From NCBI GenBank assembly GCA_040235415.1, contig JBECKR010000388.1, positions 1 through 5,907 on the forward strand: a DNA stretch of 5,907 nucleotides, written 5' to 3'. The stretch is from JBECKR01 sp040235415 (GTDB lineage Bacteria; Acidobacteriota; Polarisedimenticolia; Polarisedimenticolales; Polarisedimenticolaceae). Position 1 is the stretch's first letter; the number at the start of each line of letters is the position of its first letter. The notes under the pieces are model-generated. The model was not told the origin of the DNA, ran no database searches, and saw nothing but the letters and a program-made list of their open reading frames with translations. Below are positions 1 to 4,465 of the stretch, piece after piece. Both the position numbers and the translations under genes were made by a program.

Positions 1-503
1 GCCTCGGCGGGAGCCGGCGCAGCCGTCTCGGCCACGGCGGCGGCCGCGGGCGCGTCCCCGAAGCTGACGGTCAGGGTGCGGCCGTCCAGGACGACGTCGT
101 AGGCCACCGGCCGCTCGAGGTCGAACACCACGCGCGACACCGGGTCCGGATCCAGCCGGTACTGTCCGGCGCGGACCCGGACGACGCCCGCATCGCCCAC
201 CCGGAAGGAGTGCGCGTCGAGCCGGCTGACCACGCCTCGCAGGTCGACCACGAGCCGGTCCGGGTTCTGCAGCACGAAGCTGTCGTACTCCGCCGGCCCG
301 CTGAGATCGAGGACGACGGCGGTGCGCCCTTCCGCACCGGCCAGGACGTCCACGCCCGTGAGGTCGCTCGGCTGCGAGGAGCCGGCCGTGACCGCGGCGA
401 CGGCGTCCGATCCGTCGGCCGTCTCTGCGGTTGCGGCCTGGGCCCCCATTGCAGCGAACAGCAGTGCGGTCGCCGCCAGGATCCTCAACCACCTTCTAGT
501 CAT
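1..503 (-). CDS. pilQ: PilQ, type IV pilus secretin (N-terminal part; gene continues beyond the left edge)
   Basis: PilQ forms the outer-membrane secretin ring through which the type IV pilus leaves the cell. Only the first 167 codons are visible. Residues 1 to about 23 are a Sec signal peptide: a positive start (MTRRWLR), a hydrophobic core and a likely cleavage after AQA. Residues about 48-149 look like an AMIN domain, the beta-sandwich that anchors secretins to peptidoglycan (LVVDLRG, VFDLERP, LTVSFG). An Ala/Pro-rich linker starts at about residue 151. The N-domains and secretin pore lie outside the window. The ATG overlaps the end of pilP by 8 bp, and GAGGAG sits 7 nt upstream, which fixes the start. 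The last place in a pilMNOPQ operon is the usual position for pilQ. The AMIN domain alone also occurs in amidases (AmiC), so the secretin identity rests partly on context. Confidence 0.9.
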   Translation of the reverse strand, partial: MTRRWLRILAATALLFAAMGAQAATAETADGSDAVAAVTAGSSQPSDLTGVDVLAGAEGRTAVVLDLSGPAEYDSFVLQNPDRLVVDLRGVVSRLDAHSFRVGDAGVVRVRAGQYRLDPDPVSRVVFDLERPVAYDVVLDGRTLTVSFGDAPAAAAVAETAAPAPAE

Positions 504-1062
504 TGGCGCTCTCCTCTTCCAGCGCGACAAGCCGCTTCACCACGTCCCGGTAGGGCTTGATGAGGCGCGGATCGTCCACCTGCTGCCGGAAGGTAACCGT
601 CCCGTTTCGCGCGTCGATCGCGATGAGAGTTCCGTCGTAGACCTCGTCGCCCACGCGGAGGAAATAACCCTTGTTGTCCGGACCCATGAAGAACGCGACG
701 TCGCCGTCGCTGGAGTCACGGACCACGCCGACGAGATCGACCTCCGAGACCAACATCCCCGCGACCCCCTTCGGACGCGGTCCCTTGTGCAGCGGCACGC
801 GCTCGAGCAGCGACCGGAACGGATCGCGCCGGCCGTCGGGATCGTAGGAGAACCGCTGGCCGCGGAGCAGCTCCTCCTGCTGGCGCAGGATCGTCTCGAC
901 CGTCTCGCTGGTCTTCGGCTGGTCGCCCTTCTGCGGTGCCGCCTGCTCGGGCTTTTCGGGGGCCTTCGCGGGGCTGTCCTGCGGCAGCGCCGGCGCGGAG
1001 GCCGCCACGAGCAGGACGAGGGCGAACGCGACGGCGTACCAGGCCACGTCTCGCCGGCTCAT
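496..1062 (-). CDS. pilP: PilP, type IV pilus periplasmic alignment protein (188 aa)
   Basis: PilP connects the inner-membrane PilN/PilO pair with the periplasmic domains of the PilQ secretin. Residues about 7-26 form a hydrophobic export or anchor segment. Residues about 28-55 are a Pro/Lys/Gln-rich disordered linker. RRDPF at 78-82 is the typical PilP motif, and residues about 105-160 form the small beta domain (VDLVGVVRD, GYFLRVGDEV). The protein contains no cysteine, so the usual PilP lipobox is absent; export is probably by a cleavable signal or an uncleaved anchor. The start is set by AGGAGG 7 nt upstream and by the ATGA overlap with the pilO stop codon, which suggests translational coupling. 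The reading frame stays open far upstream into pilO, but that extension is a shadow of pilO. Confidence 0.95.
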   Translation of the reverse strand: MSRRDVAWYAVAFALVLLVAASAPALPQDSPAKAPEKPEQAAPQKGDQPKTSETVETILRQQEELLRGQRFSYDPDGRRDPFRSLLERVPLHKGPRPKGVAGMLVSEVDLVGVVRDSSDGDVAFFMGPDNKGYFLRVGDEVYDGTLIAIDARNGTVTFRQQVDDPRLIKPYRDVVKRLVALEEESAND

Positions 1063-1637
1063 TTCTGACCCTCCTGCGTCTGGGCCTTCTCGTCGTAGAC
1101 GAACGTCGTGGCCGTGAACGAGGCGTTGATCGTCTTGTCCGGGATGTTCCTCGCGGCGGTGATCTGGAGGCTGTTCACGTTGATGATCCGCGAGTACTTG
1201 CTGACGCGGTCGAGGAAGATCCCGAGGTCGTGGTAGCGGCCGACGACCTGCATGTCGATGGGGAACTCCTTGTAGAACTCGACCGGTCGCATGGTGCCGG
1301 GCGAGAACGATTTCAGGTCGAGGTTGGACTGGTCGCCGAGGTTCTTGATCCAGCGCAGCAGGTCGCCGGTCTCGGGTCCCGTCGGCAGGATCTGCGAGAT
1401 GTCGGCGAGCTTGCGCTCGAGGTTGGCGACCTCGCGCTCGAACTCGGGCAGGCGTTGCTCGATCGCCTGGCCTTCCCGGATCCTGCGGTCCTTCTCCTGG
1501 TACTCCGCCTCCAGCCGGTCGATCTCGGTTTGCATCTGTTGCAGGTTCGGCCAGACGAAGTAGGCCACTCCGACGATGGCCACGGCGATGCACGCCATCG
1601 CGACGACCTGGCCCCAGAACGGCATCTTCTCGAACAT
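1059..1637 (-). CDS. pilO: PilO, type IV pilus inner-membrane alignment protein (192 aa)
   Basis: PilO pairs with PilN through coiled coils and ferredoxin-like periplasmic domains, forming the inner-membrane platform of the type IV pilus machine. One transmembrane helix lies at residues about 9-29 after a short cytoplasmic start (MFEKMPFWGQ). A charged heptad-like coiled coil covers about 31-80 (TEIDRLEAEYQEKDRRI region). The C-terminal domain at about 88-182 has the family hallmarks ILPTGPE, FPIDMQVVGRYHDLGIFLD and RIINV. Length is normal for the family. GAGGAG lies 8 nt before the ATG. Unlike its neighbours it has a 98-bp gap on the pilN side, and it overlaps pilP by 4 bp on the other. Confidence 0.97.
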   Translation of the reverse strand: MFEKMPFWGQVVAMACIAVAIVGVAYFVWPNLQQMQTEIDRLEAEYQEKDRRIREGQAIEQRLPEFEREVANLERKLADISQILPTGPETGDLLRWIKNLGDQSNLDLKSFSPGTMRPVEFYKEFPIDMQVVGRYHDLGIFLDRVSKYSRIINVNSLQITAARNIPDKTINASFTATTFVYDEKAQTQEGQK

Positions 1638-1675
1638 CCCGGTCTCTCCTCGGCCGCGATTCCCGGATCCGACGG

Positions 1676-1689
1676 GGGGCGCGAGCCCC
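1676..1689 (-). repeat. Small GC hairpin in the pilN-pilO gap
   Basis: The transcribed strand reads GGGGC-TCGC-GCCCC, a perfect 5-bp stem with a 4-nt loop. It can be enclosed by an outer CCGGA/TCCGG pairing (about 1664-1697). No T-tract follows, so it is not a classical terminator. It sits in the only sizeable spacer of the operon and could affect mRNA stability or processing, or be a chance product of high GC. Confidence 0.35.
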
Positions 1690-1735
1690 TTTCCGGACCG
1701 CCGGGCCGCTTCCGCGACCTACCGAACTGGTAGTC

Positions 1736-2329
1736 CTAGCCCTCGTTGGCCGCCGCCGTGGGCGCGGCTTCCGCCGGTGGCGAGAATCTGCAGGTCAGGC
1801 TGAACACCACGCCGTCCTGCGCCTCCGACGTCCGGCCGAGCGTGACGTCGGCGAAATAGCCGGAGGCGGTGAGGTTGTTGTAGAAGTTCGAGACCGCGTT
1901 GTAGGTCGTCGCCTTCCCCGTGATCGTGATCGCGTTGTTGTTCGCGACCAGGCTGTCGAGCCACAGGAAGTCGGGGAGGTTCTTCGAGACCTGGTCCAGG
2001 ATGTGGACCGGGACCTCCTGGCGCTTCTTGAGGTTCGTGATCAGGTCGATCTTGCGGGCGAGGAGCTCCTTGCGCTTCTTGTACTCGTCGCCCTTCTTTC
2101 GGACCTCCTCGAGGCGCACGAGCTCGGCGTCGGCCGCGCGGTGCTTCTGCTCGAGCTCCTTGGTACGAGTGTGCAGCAGCCAACCCCACACCCCGGCCAC
2201 GATGAAGCCGAGGAGGACGATCCCGACGAGCAACGCGCTCTGCGGCGCGCCGCTGCCCTCGAGCTTGAGGCTCGGCGCGGCCTTCGCCTTCGTCTGCTTG
2301 CGCTCGGAGAGCAGGTTGATCTTGATCAT
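1736..2329 (-). CDS. pilN: PilN, type IV pilus inner-membrane alignment protein (197 aa)
   Basis: PilN is a bitopic inner-membrane protein. Its short cytoplasmic tail docks into PilM and its periplasmic domain pairs with PilO. The N-terminus MIKINLL carries the conserved INLL-type PilM-binding motif (residues 3-7). A basic stretch follows, then a transmembrane helix at about 31-52 (SALLVGIVLLGFIVAGVWGW). A strongly charged coiled coil covers about 54-103. The C-terminal ferredoxin-like domain spans about 105-183 and includes LPDFLWLDSL and ITITGKATTYNAVSNFYNNL, both typical of PilN. An Ala-rich tail ends the protein. The start lies 4 bp after the pilM stop, with a GGGGG-type ribosome-binding site overlapping the end of pilM, so the two are probably translationally coupled. 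Confidence 0.97.
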   Translation of the reverse strand: MIKINLLSERKQTKAKAAPSLKLEGSGAPQSALLVGIVLLGFIVAGVWGWLLHTRTKELEQKHRAADAELVRLEEVRKKGDEYKKRKELLARKIDLITNLKKRQEVPVHILDQVSKNLPDFLWLDSLVANNNAITITGKATTYNAVSNFYNNLTASGYFADVTLGRTSEAQDGVVFSLTCRFSPPAEAAPTAAANEG

Positions 2330-2333
2330 CGCG

Positions 2334-3401
2334 TCAGTCCCCCTGCTTCCTGAGGGCGAGCCCGACGGCGACCGAAGCCGTCGGGATCATCTCGTTGACG
2401 AGATCGGGGCTCGCGTCCCGGCCCGCGGGAGGGATCTTGCGGAACGGGTTGAACAGCTCGACCTGCGTCCCGAGCCTCTCGGCGAGCGACTCCTTGAGGT
2501 GCACGATCTGCGCGGTTCCGCCCGTCAGGCTCAGCCGGTCGAGCGACTCGTCCGTCGGCGAGATCTGCTTGAAGAAGTCGAGCGTCTTCTGGATCTCGGT
2601 GCCGACGTCGTCGTTCACCGCGGACAGGATCGGAAGGACGCGCTCGTACGTGACGCCTTCGACCTCCTCGCCGCGCTTGAGCTGCTCGGCCTGCTCGACC
2701 GAGAGGTTCAGCTCCTTCTGGATCGCGTCCGTGTAGGCGTTGCCGCCGATGTTGATGTCGCGCCAGTACACCGACGTCCCGCCGTGCAGCACCGAGATGC
2801 TGCTGACCGCGGCGCCGACGTCGACGAGCGCGATCACCTGGTGGGGCTCGAACTCGTAGTTCGCCTCGAACGCGTTCTGCAGCGCGAACGCGGCGATGTC
2901 GACGACCGCCGGCCCGAGGCCCGCCTGGCCGATGACGCTGACGTAGTCGCTGATCTTGTCCTTCTTGGCGGCCGCCAGCAGCACGTCCATGTTGCCTTCG
3001 CCGGACAGGCTGCTGCCCTCCAGGATCTGGTAGTCGAGGTTGACGTCCTCGATGTCGAACGGGATGTACTGCTCGGCCTCCCAGTGGATCGACTCCGCGA
3101 GCTCCGCCTCGCTCATGACGGGCAGGCTGATGCGCTTGACGATCACCGAGTGGCCGGACAGCGCCGTCGCCACCTGGTTGTTCTTGATGCGACAGCGCTG
3201 GAACAGTCGTTGGATCGTCTCGATGACGAGCTGGGCGTCCATGATGGCGCCGTCGACGATCGCCTCGGACGACAGCGGCTCCCAGCCCAGCTTGACGACC
3301 TGGAACCCCCGCCCCTTGCCGAGGTCCTTGAGCTCGACGACCTTGATCGAGCTGTCGCCGATGTCCAGTCCGACGAGGTTACGGCTTCGTCTGAAAACCA
3401 T
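2334..3401 (-). CDS. pilM: PilM, cytoplasmic actin-like type IV pilus protein (355 aa)
   Basis: PilM is an FtsA/actin-fold ATP-binding protein on the cytoplasmic side of the type IV pilus machine. It binds the N-terminal tail of PilN and links the motor ATPases to the alignment complex. The phosphate-1 motif is at residues 11-18 (GLDIGDSS), the phosphate-2 region at about 191-198 (ALVDVGAA), and the adenosine motif at about 292-296 (LTGGT). The HWEAEQYIPFDIEDV segment (about 106-120) is a family signature. I chose the ATG at 3401 because it gives the usual PilM start (MVFRRSRNLVGLDIG) and has GAGG 6 nt upstream. A longer in-frame ATG at 3446 would add 15 residues lacking family character. It is the first gene of the pil operon in this window, with a promoter-like sequence about 63 bp upstream. 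Confidence 0.97.
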   Translation of the reverse strand: MVFRRSRNLVGLDIGDSSIKVVELKDLGKGRGFQVVKLGWEPLSSEAIVDGAIMDAQLVIETIQRLFQRCRIKNNQVATALSGHSVIVKRISLPVMSEAELAESIHWEAEQYIPFDIEDVNLDYQILEGSSLSGEGNMDVLLAAAKKDKISDYVSVIGQAGLGPAVVDIAAFALQNAFEANYEFEPHQVIALVDVGAAVSSISVLHGGTSVYWRDINIGGNAYTDAIQKELNLSVEQAEQLKRGEEVEGVTYERVLPILSAVNDDVGTEIQKTLDFFKQISPTDESLDRLSLTGGTAQIVHLKESLAERLGTQVELFNPFRKIPPAGRDASPDLVNEMIPTASVAVGLALRKQGD

Positions 3402-3463
3402 CGTCACCCTCGCGCCGCGGGACCGGCTGAAGCCCCCTGCGCCCAAGAATCGATCGGAGGTTC

Positions 3464-3492
3464 AACCTAAGCACCGCCCTAGGCGAAGTCAA
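3464..3492 (-). promoter_or_regulatory. Candidate sigma70 promoter for pilMNOPQ
   Basis: On the minus strand the -35 box TTGACT (3492-3487) is followed after exactly 17 bp by the -10 box TAGGTT (3469-3464). The expected start is near 3457, giving a leader of about 56 nt before the pilM ATG at 3401. The -35 matches 5 of 6 consensus bases, and the -10 matches the three most conserved positions. This is pattern recognition only. Confidence 0.6.
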
Positions 3493-3536
3493 GCGGAAAA
3501 CAACTGTGACTCCAGTGCCTTATGGCCTTTCTCGCC

Positions 3537-3561
3537 CCCTCAGAATCTCGATCTCCGAGGG
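3537..3561 (-). repeat. Inverted repeat upstream of pilM
   Basis: On the minus strand CCCTCGGA and TCTGAGGG can pair over 8 bp (one G-U) around a 9-nt loop. It lies upstream of the proximal pilM promoter and would be transcribed only from the distal one. With no T-tract close by it is a poor terminator. It could be a leader structure or an operator, or a chance pairing. Confidence 0.3.
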
Positions 3562-3604
3562 TGATCCGACCCGGCCTCCGAGCGTCCCGCTGCTCCTCGG
3601 GAGA

Positions 3605-3629
3605 CCGGACACGCATATAGCCTGTCCGG
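3605..3629. repeat. Perfect 7-bp inverted repeat with AT-rich centre
   Basis: The arms CCGGACA and TGTCCGG flank an 11-bp centre (cgcatatagcc). The 25-bp overall size suits a dimeric regulator site on DNA as well as an RNA hairpin. It lies about 20 bp downstream of the expected start of the distal pilM-facing promoter. No regulator can be named from the sequence. Confidence 0.35.
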
Positions 3630-3630
3630 G

Positions 3631-3644
3631 GCTTCCGGCCGCGG
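3631..3644 (+). repeat. 14-bp direct repeat, copy 1
   Basis: GCTTCCGGCCGCGG is exactly repeated at 3745-3758. This copy runs into a 12-bp perfect palindrome (CGGCCGCGGCCG, 3636-3647) and lies at the expected start site of the distal minus-strand promoter. Both copies are also preceded by CCGGGG, with a 2-bp length difference. Confidence 0.45.
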
Positions 3645-3654
3645 CCGAAACTGA

Positions 3655-3682
3655 AATATAGATGCGGATTCCCGGAAGGCAA
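3655..3682 (-). promoter_or_regulatory. Candidate distal pilM-facing promoter
   Basis: On the minus strand TTGCCT (3682-3677) is separated by 16 bp from TATATT (3660-3655), one of the few AT-rich hexamers in the window. If active it would give the pil operon a second start near 3648 and a leader of about 250 nt carrying the inverted repeats at 3605-3629 and 3537-3561. It is weaker in consensus terms than the proximal promoter. Confidence 0.35.
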
Positions 3683-3744
3683 CTTTAGGGCGAGTCGAGT
3701 TTCCTATCCGCGATCACCGACGTCGCGCACCCGCAACCCGGGGC

Positions 3745-3758
3745 GCTTCCGGCCGCGG
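3745..3758 (+). repeat. 14-bp direct repeat, copy 2
   Basis: This is the exact second copy of GCTTCCGGCCGCGG (first copy 3631-3644). It ends 5 bp before the -35 box of the rpmB promoter, a common position for an activator or for DNA contacts of RNA polymerase. Confidence 0.45.
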
Positions 3759-3763
3759 TCCGC

Positions 3764-3792
3764 TTGACAGGTCCGGGGGCGTCCTCTAGGAT
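3764..3792 (+). promoter_or_regulatory. Strong sigma70-type promoter for rpmB
   Basis: A perfect -35 box TTGACA (3764-3769) is followed after 17 bp by TAGGAT (3787-3792). This predicts a start near 3799 and a 5' leader of about 45 nt before the rpmB ATG. A strong promoter fits a ribosomal protein gene. This is the best promoter-like sequence in the window. Confidence 0.75.
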
Positions 3793-3804
3793 GCTCGCTT
3801 CTCT

Positions 3805-3825
3805 CGCTCCCGAACCTCGGGAGCG
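3805..3825 (+). repeat. 9-bp perfect hairpin in the rpmB leader
   Basis: CGCTCCCGA and TCGGGAGCG form a perfect 9-bp stem with the 3-nt loop ACC. It starts about 6 nt after the predicted transcription start and ends 7 nt before the ribosome-binding site GGAAGG (3833-3838). There is no T-tract, so it is unlikely to be a terminator. A 5'-end stabilising stem or a translational control element is possible. Confidence 0.55.
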
Positions 3826-3844
3826 GCCCGACGGAAGGTGCGTC

Positions 3845-4042
3845 ATGGCTCGAGCGTGCGAGGTCTGCGGCAAGAAGACGATCTTCGGACACAACGTGTC
3901 CCACGCCCACAACGTGACCAACCGGACGTTCAAGCCGAACCTGCAGCGCATCCGGGTGCGGCAGGAGGCGGGCGGCACGCGGCGCATGCGCGTGTGCACG
4001 CGCTGCATCCGCTCCGGCGCGGTCGCCAAGGCCGCGCACTGA
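3845..4042 (+). CDS. rpmB: Large ribosomal subunit protein bL28, zinc-ribbon form (65 aa)
   Basis: bL28 is a small, basic protein of the 50S subunit. The start MARACEVCGK, the central HNVSHAHNVTNRTFKPNLQ and the C-terminal RRMRVCTRCIRSG are family signatures. Cysteines 5 and 8 (CEVC) and 51 and 54 (CTRC) form two CxxC pairs that should bind one zinc ion, the C+ type; many bacteria carry a paralogue without these cysteines. Length (65 aa) is normal for this type. The ATG at 3845 is supported by GGAAGG 6 nt upstream. A longer frame reaches back to a TTG inside the -35 box and is not credible. The gene is transcribed alone on the plus strand and converges on ridA with only 7 bp between stop codons. 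Confidence 0.97.
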   Translation: MARACEVCGKKTIFGHNVSHAHNVTNRTFKPNLQRIRVRQEAGGTRRMRVCTRCIRSGAVAKAAH

Positions 4043-4049
4043 TCGAAGC

Positions 4050-4436
4050 TCAGCCCTGACGCGCGATCGCGTCGATCTCGACGCGGGCGTCCTTCGGCAG
4101 ACCCGACACCGCGACGCACACCCGGGCCGGCGGCTGATCGCCGAAGAACCCGGCGTACACCCGGTTGACCTCCGCGAAGTCGGCCATGTCGCGGAGGTAC
4201 ACCGTCGCCTTGACGACGCGCTCCATCGAGCTTCCGGACTCCTCGAGGATCTCGCGCAGGCTGCGGAGCGCGCGGTCGGCCTGGGCCGCGACGTCTCCTC
4301 CGACCATGTCCCCGGTCGCGGGGTCGAGCGCGATCTGCCCGGAGACCCACACCCAGCCGTCGCAGACGATCGCCTGCGAGTACGGACCGACGGCCCCCGG
4401 GGCGCTCGCGGTGCTGACGACCTTGCGTTCCGACAT
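4050..4436 (-). CDS. ridA: RidA family enamine/imine deaminase (YjgF/YER057c/UK114; 128 aa)
   Basis: RidA hydrolyses reactive enamine/imine intermediates, such as 2-aminoacrylate released by PLP-dependent serine/threonine dehydratases, to the keto acid and ammonia in the cytoplasm. Family motifs are visible: APGAVGPYSQA (12-22), VSGQIALDP (31-39), KATVYLRDM (77-85) and the C-terminal GLPKDARVEIDAIA (112-125). Arg105 (ARVCV) is the catalytic arginine, and Cys107 and Glu120 are also in place, so the enzyme should be active. Length is typical for these homotrimeric proteins. The ATG has a strong GGGAGG site 6 nt upstream. It follows the rel stop by 29 bp on the same strand, so the two are probably co-transcribed. 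Older annotations call this family endoribonuclease L-PSP. Confidence 0.96.
   Translation of the reverse strand: MSERKVVSTASAPGAVGPYSQAIVCDGWVWVSGQIALDPATGDMVGGDVAAQADRALRSLREILEESGSSMERVVKATVYLRDMADFAEVNRVYAGFFGDQPPARVCVAVSGLPKDARVEIDAIARQG
4068..4085. repeat. 8-bp inverted repeat just past the rpmB stop, inside the ridA 3' end
   Basis: CGCGTCGA and TCGACGCG are perfect inverted arms separated by only 2 bp; an overlapping GACGCG/CGCGTC pairing exists at 4058-4073. It begins 25 nt after the rpmB stop codon, where a terminator would be expected. It has no T-tract on the plus strand and lies in ridA coding sequence (codons for VEIDAIARQ), so it may simply reflect GC-rich codons. Confidence 0.25.
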
Positions 4437-4465
4437 CGTGTTCCTCCCTCCGCCCGGGCCCGGCC

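Noticed and set aside
1063..1593. Upstream in-frame extension of pilP across pilO
   Set aside because: PilO is unmistakable in the other frame, and AGGAGG plus the ATGA overlap fixes the pilP start at 1062.
3402..3446. Longer PilM start at the ATG at 3446
   Set aside because: The 15 extra residues are not PilM-like, while the ATG at 3401 has a GAGG site at good distance and gives the usual N-terminus.
1920..3470. A 516-codon open frame on the plus strand opposite pilN and pilM
   Set aside because: It is a GC-rich antisense shadow: the translation is an Arg/Asp/Leu-rich low-complexity string without family motifs, while the minus strand encodes clear PilN and PilM.
3402..3660. Cyclic di-GMP/cGAMP (GEMM-type) riboswitch upstream of pilM
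   Set aside because: I looked because GEMM riboswitches precede pilus genes in some deltaproteobacteria, but the conserved core sequences are not recognisable here. A covariance search would be decisive.
3479..3682. A 67-codon minus-strand frame in the intergenic region
   Set aside because: It starts with TTG without a good ribosome-binding site, overlaps both pilM-facing promoter candidates, and its composition matches no known family.
3764..3844. Longer rpmB frame starting at TTG 3764
   Set aside because: That TTG is part of the -35 box, so it would lie upstream of the transcription start; the ATG at 3845 has GGAAGG in place and gives a normal L28.
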